A stretch of 64,000 nucleotides of DNA from an uncultured Lacinutrix sp. (GCF_947500605.1 NZ_CANMSJ010000008.1:1-64000); one strand, 5' to 3'; numbered from the stretch's first letter, positions 9,817 to 19,632 are shown. A program made the numbers and translations. The notes: generated by a model from the sequence alone, not told the origin.

Positions 9817-10287
9817 TTAATTTATTAACTTAAACATATACTCGTACAACTCTCCTTTTGTAATATTTGAGCCTTGCTGAATAAGTGTAAACTTATCTAA
9901 GTTTTTTTCTTCGCTGTAGTCTTTTTTAGCTTGTACAAACTCTACGTTATCGTGCATTAAATTAGCGCGTAGCCAATTAAAACCTTCAGTAGTAGTTAAA
10001 TCTACCTCTTCTTCTTTCACTTTAATACCAACCAAATGCATATGGTCTTCGTTTAATGCAAATAAATGAATATCGCTTGGCGAAATATGTTCTAAATATT
10101 TAGCTTGATTTAAAACACCTTCCCAAATTAAATCGCTAAAAATATCCAATTCCATTTCTGCTAATTCTGGCTTATTGGCTTTTAAATTAACCCACTCGTC
10201 TCCTGTTATAGATTGTGTAGCCAAGAAGTTAATAAATTCTTGTTCTAATTCTTCAAATTGTTCTTTTGTAAGTCTTGAATATTTCAT
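9817..10287 (-). CDS. Conserved flavobacterial protein, DUF6495-like
   Basis: 156 residues from ATG at 10287 (MKYSRLTKEQFEEL). The frame extends one codon upstream to a TTG, but ATG is the better start. It is soluble, acidic, without signal peptide or membrane segment: two N-terminal helices, then a beta-rich part (DIHLFALNEDHMHLVGIKV) and C-terminal helices. It recalls the uncharacterised DUF6495 family of Flavobacteriia; this is from memory of the family, not a search. It lies 55 bp downstream of the glycerophosphodiesterase gene on the same strand and may be cotranscribed. Function unknown. Confidence 0.8.
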   Translation of the reverse strand: MKYSRLTKEQFEELEQEFINFLATQSITGDEWVNLKANKPELAEMELDIFSDLIWEGVLNQAKYLEHISPSDIHLFALNEDHMHLVGIKVKEEEVDLTTTEGFNWLRANLMHDNVEFVQAKKDYSEEKNLDKFTLIQQGSNITKGELYEYMFKLIN

Positions 10288-10341
10288 CAAAAAAAATATT
10301 TTTTTGCTCCCAAAAAACGGGAATATTATTAATTTATTATT

Positions 10342-11238
10342 CTATTTTTTAACACCTAGCGCCTTTGCTGCAGCGAAAGGTCTATCTGTTGCAAAAACAT
10401 CTATTCCTTTTTCTTGCCAAACTTTATAAGGTACATCTCCTTTTGCTTCTGCTTGGCTATCTAAGTTACCTAAAGTACCTAAAATGGTTTTTATACCATG
10501 AGATTGTACTTTTTTATAAAAATCGTTTGGAGACAAACGTGTACCCGTAAATGCGAACATATTTTCTGTTGGAATATTAGAGTCTAACAACCAACCTAGT
10601 TCTTTTTCATTTCTTGCAGAAACAGATAGCAACAATTCTGGAGCGTATTTATAAGCTCTTTGCGCTTGTTCCATATCGTAAGTTATAATTAGGCAAACAT
10701 CTTCTGCTTTCTCTGCTCTAATAGCATCTATTACTGCATGTACAGACACACTACGTTTAATATCTACAGTTAACACTACATTATTAGTTTTTGCCCATTT
10801 TAATACGTCTGTAAATAATGGCACTTTAAAAGTGGTTTCGTTTCCAAAATCGTCTTCTAAATTAAAAGTGTTTAACTCTTGGTATGTATAATCTGTTAAT
10901 TTTCCTGTTCCTGTTGTTGTACGCTCTAAAGTATTATCGTGTAATAATACTAGCTTATCGTCTTTGGTTTTAGCAACATCAATTTCGTAAATAGCAGGAA
11001 TACTATCGTTTACATATTGTAATGTTTCTAAGCAGTTTTCTGGATAATTTTTAATGCTTTTTCCTCCACGATGAACACTTATAATTGGCGCTGCATTTTC
11101 CGAATATTTAAAAGTTTCAATTAATGCTGACTTTTTAATAGTTTGTGTTTCAGCTTCAGTTGAAGTTGATGTATTAGAAACATCGTTCTTGCAAGACACA
11201 AAAAAGGCAACTAATAGTATGTAATAAAAATGCTTCAT
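10342..11238 (-). CDS. Glycerophosphodiester phosphodiesterase lipoprotein
   Basis: 298 residues. The N-terminus MKHFYYILLVAFFVSC has a lipobox with Cys16, so it is a periplasm-facing or surface lipoprotein. The GDPD TIM-barrel motifs are present: ISVHRGGKSIKNYPENCLE (catalytic His and the NT/PENS segment), YEIDVAKTKDD (metal-binding Glu-x-Asp), LLHDNTLERTTTGTG (second catalytic His). The C-terminal VWQEKGIDVFATDRP is the usual end of the barrel. It hydrolyses glycerophosphodiesters to glycerol 3-phosphate and an alcohol, hence lipid head-group or phosphate scavenging. All expected catalytic residues are present. The substrate is not predictable. Confidence 0.93.
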   Translation of the reverse strand: MKHFYYILLVAFFVSCKNDVSNTSTSTEAETQTIKKSALIETFKYSENAAPIISVHRGGKSIKNYPENCLETLQYVNDSIPAIYEIDVAKTKDDKLVLLHDNTLERTTTGTGKLTDYTYQELNTFNLEDDFGNETTFKVPLFTDVLKWAKTNNVVLTVDIKRSVSVHAVIDAIRAEKAEDVCLIITYDMEQAQRAYKYAPELLLSVSARNEKELGWLLDSNIPTENMFAFTGTRLSPNDFYKKVQSHGIKTILGTLGNLDSQAEAKGDVPYKVWQEKGIDVFATDRPFAAAKALGVKK

Positions 11239-11304
11239 AAATTGGTGTTTCCGCGAAAGCGTTATAATTAAAGTTAATTTTAAAAATTAGAAACGTTTCT
11301 ATAT

Positions 11305-11338
11305 AAAAAATGCGCTTCTAAAAAATTTAGAAGCGCAA
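11305..11338 (-). terminator. Terminator of the TonB receptor gene
   Basis: TGCGCTTCTAAA pairs with TTTAGAAGCGCA; on the minus strand the stem is followed by a T run. It lies 28 bp after the receptor stop. Confidence 0.88.
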
Positions 11339-11365
11339 ATTTACATAAATTATTATGGTTTGTTA

Positions 11366-14300
11366 TTAGAAAATGTAACGCACTCCTACTTGTGCTTGCC
11401 ATCTTGATAATAATGACGTGTTATAACCAAAAGTTTCTTGATTAGACTCGTTAAAAGAATATGTTGGTGTATTTGTAGATTGGTCTACAGACACAGAAAC
11501 AGGACTTACATTATTAGGAAGTTGTACAATTCCCCAATCGCTATTTAATAAGTTTCCAACGTTAAGAACGTCTACACTTATTTGGATGGTGTTTGTTTTT
11601 CCGTCTCCTGTGCTAAATTTATAATCTTGTAATAATTTAACATCCCATTTCCCTCTCCATGGTGCTAATGCTCCGTAGCGATCTGTATAATCACCTCTTT
11701 TTTCGCTTAAGTAATCATCTTGTTGAATGTATGCTTCGTAGTTTGCTGCTTGTGTAGCTTGCTCTGCTGGTGTTCCAGAAAACTGCATTTGTTGTAATTC
11801 TCCTGCTGTTGGCACATATAATAAATCATTATTCTGACCTGAACTATCGTTATTTATGTTTCCTGCATAAGTATAACTAAAACGTCCGCCTTGTGCATAC
11901 TCAAAAAATGTAGATAATGTTGTAGACCATTTATCGTTAGCATAAGTAAATTTCTTACTTGCTACACCTATAAATCTGTGTTTATCTCCATATTTAGAAG
12001 CACTTAAAACAGCATCATTTGCATTTCCAGATACTTGATTAAAATCGAAAGCATCTCCTGTAATTTCTGCTTCTATAGAGTTTACATCTTTAGAATCTAA
12101 ATGGTTATAAGCTAAACTTGTATAGAAACCTTTTCCAAACGTTTTTTGAGCCTTTAATGTATAGTTCCAAATACGTCCTTTGTTAGAGTTTGTAAACACG
12201 TAAGCATTATTGCCTTTATCTCCATCTGCATACACTGGTCTATTATCTCCAGGTGCATTTAAAGTTTCGGTTGGGTTTCTTAATCCCCAGTTTTGTACAT
12301 GCGCTCCATTAATATCTTTAGTATAGGATACATCTGCAGTTAATACTACTCCATTATCAAATTTATAATCACCTCCAATATTTGTTCTCCAAACTTGTGG
12401 CCATTTGTATTCTGGATCTATTATTTGAAAGAAACCATCGTCTGCTCCACTTACTTGGTTACCTAACCAAACAAAAGGAAAACGACCTGTAAAGACTCCA
12501 GATCCACCACGTACTTGAAAAGTATTATCACCTTTAACATCGTAATTAAACCCAACTCTTGGAGAAATTAATGGTTTACTGTCTGGTAATTTTGTAGACT
12601 CTAAAGTAACTTCTTCATTAGTATTTGGATTAAAATAAGTAACAGAGTTGTCTCTTGTAGCTCCATTTTCTGTATTAATATATTTCTGTATTAAATCTGC
12701 AGTATCAAAATATAATGGTTTATCTAAACGTATACCGTAAGTAAGCTTAAAATTATCTGTAACATTCCATTCATCTTGAACATAAAAAGCTAATTGTCCA
12801 ACGTTAAGTTCTGCTAATTTCCAACCACCATCATTTCCATCTCCATTAGCATTAAATTGATTAAAAGCATTTTGTGTTGCTCCTAAATACTGGTCTACAA
12901 CACCACCTGGTTGTGCATTGTCTAAGAATGTTTGTACATCCGGATACGGAGAGAATAATCCGTAATAAGGAAAGATACCAAAGTTGAAAGATTCGTAATT
13001 AACTAAGTTAAATGAATTTTTAAATTCAAATTTTTCAAAGTTAAATCCTACAGTAAAAGTATGATCTCCTTTAACAAAGTTCATATTATCCGTTACTTGA
13101 AAAACGCGTTGGTCTAATTTATTGTTAATTGAAAATGGTTCATGACCTGCAATAATATAATTTGAACCTGCTCCATCCTGAATAGCTATTACTGGTGCTG
13201 GACCAGATAACGGGTTTCTAAAATCGTCGAAATGAGTATAACCGATTTGTAATTTGTTTGTAACATCTCCTGGTAAAGTTGAATTTAATTCTATTTGAAA
13301 TGAATTTAACTTATTATTAATTTCGTAACCAGAGTTTTCAAACTGTAACGTTCTAAAACTTGGACCTCTAACACCAATAGCTGTTGGGTGTGCTGGTTTT
13401 TCTTTTGATGCATCTAAGAAATTATAGATTACTGCTAATCTGTTATTATCGTTAATATTCCAATCGATCTTAAAAATTCCTTTTGTAGAGTTCGAATTGT
13501 AATTAAAACCTTCGTATCTCCCAGGATTATAGCCTAAGTTTAATAAAGCATTACTAACATCCATTAAATCCTGTTCTGCAACAATAGACTCATTTACTGC
13601 ACCAGAACCTCTATTAGGAGTAAAAGGTGCACCTAAATCTGTACGTTCATCTTTTTCGAAGTTTGCAAAAAAGAATAATTTGTTTTTAATAAGTGGACCA
13701 CCAACACTTAATCCGTATTGTGTTTGTTCTAAATCTGCTTTAAAAACATCTTCTCCTTTAATTTTACCACCTGTAAGATCTTCGTTTCTAGTAAAACCAT
13801 ATACAGTACCATGAAATTCGTTTGTTCCACTTTTAGTTACTGCATTTACAGACGCTCCTGTAAATCCAGATTGTGTAACATCGTATGGCGCTAATGATAC
13901 TTGAATTTGATCTATAGCATCTAAAGAAATTGGTTGTGCATCTGTTTGCCCACCAACTGTTGCAGCATCCAATCCAAAAGGGTTTCCAAAAACGGCACCA
14001 TCTAAACTAAAATTATTGAATTGATCATTTCTACCACCAAAAGAGTTTCCTGAAGACGAAGGTTCTAGTCTAGTAAAATCTGCAGCAGATCTTGAAATTG
14101 TTGGTAAACTTGTAAGCTCTCTTCTTCCTACACTAGTTTCTGCTCCTGTACGATCGCTACCAAAAGTACCAGTTCCACCTGTTCCTGTAATAACAACAGT
14201 TTCTAAAGACTGACTATCTGAAGCCATAGTAATGTCTAAGTTTTGCGTTTTACCTAAAGTTAAATAAACATCGGTAAAAGCTTGTTCTTTGTAACCTACA

Positions 14301-14542
14301 AAACTAATTGTAATAGAATATGGACCACCTACTTTAAGATTAAGTAAGTTAAAACGACCATCGAAATTTGTTGCTCCACCAAACTTAGTACCTGTTGGTG
14401 TATGCACAGCAAGCACATTGGCTCCTGGTAAAGGTTCATTCATCTCATCTAAAACGAGACCTTTTATATTAGATGTCGTAACCTGAGCAAATGCCACAGC
14501 GACAAAAAACATAAGTAAAATTGAAAGTAATTGTTTTTTCAT
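11366..14542 (-). CDS. Oar-like TonB-dependent outer-membrane receptor
   Basis: 1058 residues from ATG at 14542 (MKKQLLSILLMFFVAVAFAQ signal peptide); the longer frame to 14581 adds 13 residues that do not fit a signal. After the signal comes a carboxypeptidase-regulatory-like beta domain (IKGLVLDEMNEPLPGANV to LDITMA, about 25-110), then a plug domain (LETVVITGTGGTG, SLPTISRS, NNFSLDGAVFGNPFG, VNAVTKSGTNEFHG), then a beta-barrel of about 800 residues ending in aromatic VGVRYIF. The layout matches the Oar/Cna-B family of Bacteroidota receptors, which take up unknown large ligands with energy from TonB. No SusD partner is adjacent, so it is probably not a SusCD polysaccharide system. Substrate unknown. 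Confidence 0.93.
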   Translation of the reverse strand: MKKQLLSILLMFFVAVAFAQVTTSNIKGLVLDEMNEPLPGANVLAVHTPTGTKFGGATNFDGRFNLLNLKVGGPYSITISFVGYKEQAFTDVYLTLGKTQNLDITMASDSQSLETVVITGTGGTGTFGSDRTGAETSVGRRELTSLPTISRSAADFTRLEPSSSGNSFGGRNDQFNNFSLDGAVFGNPFGLDAATVGGQTDAQPISLDAIDQIQVSLAPYDVTQSGFTGASVNAVTKSGTNEFHGTVYGFTRNEDLTGGKIKGEDVFKADLEQTQYGLSVGGPLIKNKLFFFANFEKDERTDLGAPFTPNRGSGAVNESIVAEQDLMDVSNALLNLGYNPGRYEGFNYNSNSTKGIFKIDWNINDNNRLAVIYNFLDASKEKPAHPTAIGVRGPSFRTLQFENSGYEINNKLNSFQIELNSTLPGDVTNKLQIGYTHFDDFRNPLSGPAPVIAIQDGAGSNYIIAGHEPFSINNKLDQRVFQVTDNMNFVKGDHTFTVGFNFEKFEFKNSFNLVNYESFNFGIFPYYGLFSPYPDVQTFLDNAQPGGVVDQYLGATQNAFNQFNANGDGNDGGWKLAELNVGQLAFYVQDEWNVTDNFKLTYGIRLDKPLYFDTADLIQKYINTENGATRDNSVTYFNPNTNEEVTLESTKLPDSKPLISPRVGFNYDVKGDNTFQVRGGSGVFTGRFPFVWLGNQVSGADDGFFQIIDPEYKWPQVWRTNIGGDYKFDNGVVLTADVSYTKDINGAHVQNWGLRNPTETLNAPGDNRPVYADGDKGNNAYVFTNSNKGRIWNYTLKAQKTFGKGFYTSLAYNHLDSKDVNSIEAEITGDAFDFNQVSGNANDAVLSASKYGDKHRFIGVASKKFTYANDKWSTTLSTFFEYAQGGRFSYTYAGNINNDSSGQNNDLLYVPTAGELQQMQFSGTPAEQATQAANYEAYIQQDDYLSEKRGDYTDRYGALAPWRGKWDVKLLQDYKFSTGDGKTNTIQISVDVLNVGNLLNSDWGIVQLPNNVSPVSVSVDQSTNTPTYSFNESNQETFGYNTSLLSRWQAQVGVRYIF

Positions 14543-14606
14543 TTTGCAGTGAGTTATGTTGTTGTTAATACTATTATGCACGCATAATTAATTCACTACT
14601 AAATTA

Positions 14607-14645
14607 CTACAAAAAAAAAAGCCACTTATAATAAGTGGCTTTTAA
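14607..14645 (-). terminator. Terminator of the rpsF-rpsR-rplI operon
   Basis: AAAAGCCACTTA pairs with TAAGTGGCTTTT with an A tract on the plus strand, which becomes a T run on the minus strand. It follows rplI by 40 bp. Confidence 0.93.
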
Positions 14646-14684
14646 TATTAATATTTTATTAACATAACGTTAACAAAAGTATTT

Positions 14685-15134
14685 TTAAGCTTGTGCTACA
14701 ACTTCGAATTGAATCTCTGCAGATACTTCTCTATGTAAACGTATTGAAGCATCATACTTCCCTAAACGTTTAACATTTCCACCTGTTACTGAGATGAATT
14801 TTTTATCTATAGCGTGACCTTCTTTTTCTAATGCTTCTGCAACATTAATGTTGTTTACAGAACCAAATAACTTGTCTCCTTGACCAGTTTTTGAAGCAAT
14901 TTTAATCTCTAAACCTTTGATAGCATCAGCAATTGCTGTTGCATCTTCGATTTCTTTCTTTTCTTTGAATGCACGTTGCTTTAAGTTCTCAGCTAATACT
15001 TTCTTTGCAGAAGTTGTAGCTAATACAGCGTGACCTGTAGGAATTAAAAAGTTTCTACCATAACCGTTCTTAACCGTTACAACATCGTCTTTAAATCCTA
15101 AATTTTCAACGTCTTGTTTTAATATAAGTTCCAT
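14685..15134 (-). CDS. rplI: 50S ribosomal protein bL9
   Basis: 149 residues. MELILKQDVENLGFKDDVVTVKNGYGRNFLIPTG is the conserved N-terminal domain including the bL9 signature; a long helix (KKVLAENLKQRAFKEKKE) links to the C-terminal domain. It binds 23S rRNA near the L1 stalk. It is the last gene of rpsF-rpsR-rplI, 13 bp after rpsR. Confidence 0.98.
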   Translation of the reverse strand: MELILKQDVENLGFKDDVVTVKNGYGRNFLIPTGHAVLATTSAKKVLAENLKQRAFKEKKEIEDATAIADAIKGLEIKIASKTGQGDKLFGSVNNINVAEALEKEGHAIDKKFISVTGGNVKRLGKYDASIRLHREVSAEIQFEVVAQA

Positions 15135-15147
15135 TGTTATGATAATT

Positions 15148-15444
15148 TTATTTTAATAAATCTGTTACATAAGGTAATAACGCTAAGTGACGCGCTCTTT
15201 TTACTGCTACAGATACTTTTCTTTGGTATTTTAAAGAAGTTCCTGTTAAACGTCTTGGTAAAATTTTACCTTGCTCGTTTATAAAACCTATTAACCAGTC
15301 TGGATTTTTGTAATCTACATACTTAATTCCAGATTTCTTGAAACGACAATACTTTTTCTGCTTGTTCGTGTCAATATTTAAAGGCGTTAAATATCTAATT
15401 TCTCCTTCTTTCTTTCCTTTTGCTTGTTGCTCGATAGATGCCAT
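15148..15444 (-). CDS. rpsR: 30S ribosomal protein bS18
   Basis: 98 residues. [19 protein letters not shown] and [32 protein letters not shown] are diagnostic of bS18. Residues 1-20 ([20 protein letters not shown]) are an extension common in Bacteroidota. bS18 pairs with bS6 on the 30S platform, and the genes are coupled: rpsF stops 2 bp before this start. Confidence 0.98.
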   Translation of the reverse strand: MASIEQQAKGKKEGEIRYLTPLNIDTNKQKKYCRFKKSGIKYVDYKNPDWLIGFINEQGKILPRRLTGTSLKYQRKVSVAVKRARHLALLPYVTDLLK

Positions 15445-15446
15445 AA

Positions 15447-15785
15447 TTACGCTTTTTGTTTAAGTTTAACTCTTCTTCTCTCTGCCCACGAAATCGCGTG
15501 CTTGTCTAAAGCTACAGTTAAGTAACGCATAAAACGCTCATCACGTCTAAACTCTACTTCTAAAGCGTTGATGTGTTCACCTTCTACAGTGTACTCAAAT
15601 AAGTGGTAAAATCCACTTTTTTTGTTTTGGATTGGGTAAGCTAACTTCTTAAGTCCCCAATCTTCTTTTGATACCATCTTTGCTCCTCTACTAGTAAGAA
15701 ATTCTTCGTATTTCTGTACTGTTTCCTTTATCTGTGTATCAGATAAAACGGGATTTAAGATGAAAACAGTTTCATAATGATTCAT
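15447..15785 (-). CDS. rpsF: 30S ribosomal protein bS6
   Basis: 112 residues. [16 protein letters not shown], the [23 protein letters not shown] core and the [10 protein letters not shown] helix are typical of bS6. It is the first gene of the ribosomal operon; the promoter must lie in 15786-16012, an AT-rich divergent region shared with the LytTR regulator. No C-terminal glutamate-rich tail is present. Confidence 0.98.
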   Translation of the reverse strand: MNHYETVFILNPVLSDTQIKETVQKYEEFLTSRGAKMVSKEDWGLKKLAYPIQNKKSGFYHLFEYTVEGEHINALEVEFRRDERFMRYLTVALDKHAISWAERRRVKLKQKA

Positions 15786-16012
15786 AAAAATCTATTTATT
15801 TGTGTTAAAATGAGTGCAAAAATAACTCTTTTTGTAATAACACACAATTCTTTTTTAATTAAATAATAGACTTACTTATTCCACTATCACTAAGTTATTA
15901 CTTTACTAGGAATATGAAATTTGTTAAAATTTACATTTAAGCGATGTTTTTTGGTTTTAATCCGAATTTTTTGTAACATTGTCGATAATTAAACCCAAAT
16001 AAAATATACGCT

Positions 16013-16708
16013 ATGACTCTAAATTGTGTAGTAGTTGACGATTCGGCAATACAAAGACTTTCAATAGTTAAGCTAATCGAGAATAACAACTCCTTAAACC
16101 TCATTGCTGAATACAGCAGTGCTTTAGAAACAAAAAATGGCTTGAATACACATAAGGTAGACCTTATCTTTTTAGATATTGAGATGCCGGTACTTAATGG
16201 TTTCGAACTATTAGACGTGTTAAATAACAAACCACAAATTATTTTTGTTACAGGAAAAACAGAATACGCATTTAAAGCTTTTAACTACGATGCGACAGAT
16301 TACCTACAAAAACCTATTAATCGTGAACGCTTTAATCAAGCGGTAGACAAAGCTCTAGAACAACACAAACTTAAATTAGACTTTAACGAGACTGAAGGTG
16401 AACATATTTTTGTTAAAAGTAACCTTAAAAAACGTAAAGTATATATTAAAGACATTAAGTGGATTGAAGCACTTGGTGATTACGTTAAACTAGTAACCGA
16501 AGACACTTCTCTTGTAGTACTATCTACAATGAAAGCTTTTGAAGGCGAACTACCTGAAGGTAAGTTTTTAAGAATTCATAAATCCTACATTGTGAATTTG
16601 GATAAAGTAGATCGATTTAACAGTAAAAATGTTGAAGTTGGTTCTTACGAGATTCCTTTAAGTAGAAACAAAAAGACTTTACTTGTTGATGCTTTGAATA
16701 ATATTTAG
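16013..16708 (+). CDS. LytTR-family response regulator
   Basis: 231 residues. The N-terminal receiver domain has acidic pocket Asp9/Asp10, phosphoacceptor Asp55 (LIFLDIEMP), Thr80 and Lys100 (YLQKP). Residues about 128-231 form a LytTR DNA-binding domain (IFVKSNLKKRKVYIKDIKWIE, RIHKSYIVNLDKV, IPLSRNKK). In this family phosphorylation by a LytS/YehU-type membrane kinase activates transcription. No kinase gene is adjacent, so this is an orphan regulator here. The gene is monocistronic, with a terminator 25 bp downstream. Confidence 0.95.
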   Translation: MTLNCVVVDDSAIQRLSIVKLIENNNSLNLIAEYSSALETKNGLNTHKVDLIFLDIEMPVLNGFELLDVLNNKPQIIFVTGKTEYAFKAFNYDATDYLQKPINRERFNQAVDKALEQHKLKLDFNETEGEHIFVKSNLKKRKVYIKDIKWIEALGDYVKLVTEDTSLVVLSTMKAFEGELPEGKFLRIHKSYIVNLDKVDRFNSKNVEVGSYEIPLSRNKKTLLVDALNNI

Positions 16709-16732
16709 GCTGAAACAAATTTTATAAAATTT

Positions 16733-16763
16733 AAAATCCTATTCGAGAGAATAGGATTTTTTT
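16733..16763 (+). terminator. Rho-independent terminator
   Basis: AAAATCCTATTC pairs with GAATAGGATTTT over the loop GAGA, followed by T run, 25 bp after the LytTR gene. Confidence 0.95.
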
Positions 16764-16778
16764 GTTTAAAACTTACTC

Positions 16779-16863
16779 TTTTTTGTCATTCCTGCGAAGG
16801 CAGGAATATATAATAAAATTAAAACTTAATGTGGATTCCTGCCTTCACAGGAATGACAAAAAG
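16779..16863. repeat. Palindromic intergenic repeat pair
   Basis: The left arm (16779-16807: TTTTTTGTCATTCCTGCGAA then GGCAGGAAT) and the right arm (16836-16863: ATTCCTGCCTTCACAGGAAT then GACAAAAAG) are inverted copies about 28 bp long, separated by an AT-rich spacer. Each arm is itself a small palindrome (CCTGCGAAGGCAGG-like). The same unit recurs at 35035-35100, 35239-35305, 35460-35488 and, decayed, at 9712-9812. It behaves like a REP or MITE family. Confidence 0.9.
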
Positions 16864-17037
16864 TTAGACTATATCAAATTCTTTTAAAACAATAAACAAA
16901 CCTATTATAAGAAGACCTAGGCCTCCTACTCTTATTTTAAATGTGAGTCCTCCAAGTTCACTTAAATTTTCTTCATAATACTTAACAATCAAAATACCTA
17001 TGAATGATAATATAACTCCAATAGCAATGTTTAACAT
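16864..17037 (-). CDS. Small two-helix membrane protein
   Basis: 57 residues, read directly from the sequence: start MLNIAIGVILSFIGILIVKY, a polar loop (YYEENLSELGGLTFKIRV), then a second hydrophobic helix (GGLGLLIIGLFIVL) and a short tail EFDIV. Two predicted membrane segments with a charged loop make it look like a real small membrane protein. It lies 60 bp upstream of the stop-side flank of the palindromic repeat and 84 bp after priA in the minus direction, so it may be the tail of the nadC-priA operon. No function can be given. The evidence is composition and open frame only. Confidence 0.6.
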   Translation of the reverse strand: MLNIAIGVILSFIGILIVKYYEENLSELGGLTFKIRVGGLGLLIIGLFIVLKEFDIV

Positions 17038-17121
17038 GATTTATTAAAATTAAATTATCTATTTATTAAAAAAATAATCATTTTTCAGCAGCAGCAATAA
17101 AACATTGCTCAACGCCTCTAT

Positions 17122-19575
17122 CTAATAATTATCCACATTCAAAACAACACGAACACCTTTAAAAGCACCAACAGCTTCAAAAGTTGTATTAATTTTCTTA
17201 ATCGCACCTTTTGTTTTCGCTAAAGATTGTGGCTGTGGAATTTTTATTAAAATATTTTTTAAATATTGATTTCGAACTCTCGATACTGGCGGAAATTCAG
17301 GACCTAAAACATTACCTTTAAAAACCTGACGTAAAGATTTAGCATACCAATCGCTGGCAGTTTCTACCTTATTATAATCTCTATGTTTTAAAGTTACTTT
17401 TATTAACCTATAAAATGGAGGATATTTAAAATCGCGACGTTCCTGCAACTGCTCTTTAAACATCTCAATATAATTGTTAGTTGAAACCTGCTGTAAAATT
17501 CTATGTAAAGGATTATAAGTTTGTATTAACACCTTACCTCTTTTTTGTGTTCTACCTGCTCTACCAGAAACCTGAAGCATTAACTGAAAACTACGTTCAT
17601 GCGCTCTAAAGTCTGGAAAATTAAGCAAGTTATCGGCATTCATAATACCAACTAATTTTACATTTCTAAAATCCAAACCTTTAGTAAGCATTTGTGTGCC
17701 TACCAAAATATCTATTTCTTGCTGCTCTAAAGCCGTAATTATTTTCTCGTAACCATGTTTACCTCTTGTGGTATCTAAATCCATTCTACCAACATTGGCT
17801 TTAGGAAATAGCATTTTTGCTTCGGTTTCTATCTGTTCTGTACCAAAACCTTTAGTATCTAAACTAGAAGTACCACAAGCCATACATTTTTGCAACATCG
17901 CACTAGTATAACCGCAATAATGACAACGTAATTGACCTCTGTATTGATGGTAAGTTAAACTTACATCGCAATTTGTACACTGTGGCGAATGCCCACAAGT
18001 ATTACACTCTACAATTGGCGAATAACCTCTTCTATTTTGAAACAAAATCACCTGATACCCTTCTTCTAAAGCTTCTGTGATTTCCTCAATCATTCTATCG
18101 CTAAAATGACCTTTCATGCGTTTCTTTTTATACTTCTCTGCAAGATCTACCAACTCGATATCTGGCAATTGCACATTGTTGTAACGACGGTTAATTTCTA
18201 CTAATCCGTATTTATTTTCAATAGCATTATTATAGCTTTCTAAACTTGGTGTTGCACTACCTAACAATGTTTTAGCCTTGTGTAAATGCGCTAAAACTAT
18301 TGCTGCATCTCTTGCATGATAACGTGGTGCAGGATCGAATTGCTTGAAAGATTGCTCGTGCTCCTCGTCCACTATTATTAATCCTAAATCATTAAATGGT
18401 AAAAATATAGACGAGCGTGCGCCTAAAACTATTTTCGCTTTCGCGGAATTACCCAATACTTGATTATAAACCTCAACACGTTCATGAGCCGAGTACTTAC
18501 TATGAAACACAGCTACTTGTTCTCCAAAATAATTTTGAAGACGCACCACTAACTGCGTGGTTAGAGCTATTTCTGGCAACAAATACAATACCTGCCTACC
18601 TTCTGATAAAATTTGTTCTATCAGTTTTACATAAACTTCAGTTTTACCAGAAGAAGTAATACCATGTAAAAGCGTAACATTTTGTGTTTCGAAAGAAGCC
18701 TCTATTTCCTCAAGTGCTTTGGTTTGGTATTCGTTTAATGCTTTGGTTTCTTCATTTTCATCACCATCATATTGCACACGATCTGTTTGAATATGATACT
18801 CTTCTAAAACACCTTTATCTATCAAGGTTTTTACAATTGCCGAAGAACCTCCACTCTCCTCTATCAGCTCTTTAACCTTTACAGGTTTTTTTGTTTTTGC
18901 CGAAATTGAAAACAAAGTCATAACTACTTGTCTTTGCTTTTCGGCTCTGCTTAAGTCGTTTAACAATTCATGCAAACCAATTTCGCTAGTATATTCAGGC
19001 ATAAGCTTAACGTATCTAACATACTTAGGCTTGTATTTGTCGTAAATTTCTTCTTGCAATAAAATAACTTCTTTTTCTATTAATCTTTTAATAACAGGAA
19101 GCACATTCTTTTTATCTAGAATACTAGAAATCTCTTGAATCTTTAATGTCGACTGATGGTGTAAGGCTTCGTAAACCAAATACTCATCGTCTTTTAAATC
19201 GGTATCTTTTATCTCCTTTTTTAAGTTTCTACTCACTAGTGTTTCACTTTCAAGAATAAAAGCATTTGGTAAAGCTGCACGCATAACTTCGCCAACAGTA
19301 CACATATAATATTTTGCAATCCATTGCCAAAGTTCTAATTGCTTTTGAGTAACAATAGGTGTTTCGTCTAAAATTTGATGAATCTCTTTCGCCTCATACA
19401 CTAAAGGCGGATTGGTATGTATTGCACCAACTAAACCCGTATGTATTTTTGTTTTACCAAAAGGCACAGATACACGCATACCAACTTTTAAAAATTGGGA
19501 TTCGGCTTGTGTAATGCTATAAGTAAACATTTTTTCTAGCGGAATGGCTAATATGACGTCTATAAAATGGCTCAA
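17122..19575 (-). CDS. priA: Primosomal replication protein N', PriA helicase
   Basis: 817 residues. PriA reloads the replisome at stalled forks. An N-terminal 3'BD (MSHFIDVILAIPLEKMFTY) and winged-helix region are followed by the helicase core: Walker A GITSSGKTEVY, DEEH box (LIIVDEEHEQSFKQFDPAPRYHARD), GSATPSLES, and the zinc-binding Cys set in ILFQNRRGYSPIVECNTCGH, CTNCDVSLTYH, LRCHYCGY and CMACGT (eight cysteines). Motifs V-VI are GTQMLTKGLDFRNVKLVG and QVSGRAGR. All are intact. It is the last long gene of a minus-strand run nadC-yihY-DUF2147-priA, 57 bp after the DUF2147 gene. Confidence 0.97.
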   Translation of the reverse strand: MSHFIDVILAIPLEKMFTYSITQAESQFLKVGMRVSVPFGKTKIHTGLVGAIHTNPPLVYEAKEIHQILDETPIVTQKQLELWQWIAKYYMCTVGEVMRAALPNAFILESETLVSRNLKKEIKDTDLKDDEYLVYEALHHQSTLKIQEISSILDKKNVLPVIKRLIEKEVILLQEEIYDKYKPKYVRYVKLMPEYTSEIGLHELLNDLSRAEKQRQVVMTLFSISAKTKKPVKVKELIEESGGSSAIVKTLIDKGVLEEYHIQTDRVQYDGDENEETKALNEYQTKALEEIEASFETQNVTLLHGITSSGKTEVYVKLIEQILSEGRQVLYLLPEIALTTQLVVRLQNYFGEQVAVFHSKYSAHERVEVYNQVLGNSAKAKIVLGARSSIFLPFNDLGLIIVDEEHEQSFKQFDPAPRYHARDAAIVLAHLHKAKTLLGSATPSLESYNNAIENKYGLVEINRRYNNVQLPDIELVDLAEKYKKKRMKGHFSDRMIEEITEALEEGYQVILFQNRRGYSPIVECNTCGHSPQCTNCDVSLTYHQYRGQLRCHYCGYTSAMLQKCMACGTSSLDTKGFGTEQIETEAKMLFPKANVGRMDLDTTRGKHGYEKIITALEQQEIDILVGTQMLTKGLDFRNVKLVGIMNADNLLNFPDFRAHERSFQLMLQVSGRAGRTQKRGKVLIQTYNPLHRILQQVSTNNYIEMFKEQLQERRDFKYPPFYRLIKVTLKHRDYNKVETASDWYAKSLRQVFKGNVLGPEFPPVSRVRNQYLKNILIKIPQPQSLAKTKGAIKKINTTFEAVGAFKGVRVVLNVDNY

Positions 19576-19632
19576 TTGTTTTTTTAGATTATTGGATTGT
19601 TGAATTAATAACTATTAACTGCATACTAAAAA

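Noticed and set aside
11250-18446. Repeated word CGCTTTCGCGGAA (near 18434, and inverted near 11250).
   Set aside because: Only two short occurrences, one inside priA; not enough to claim a repeat family.
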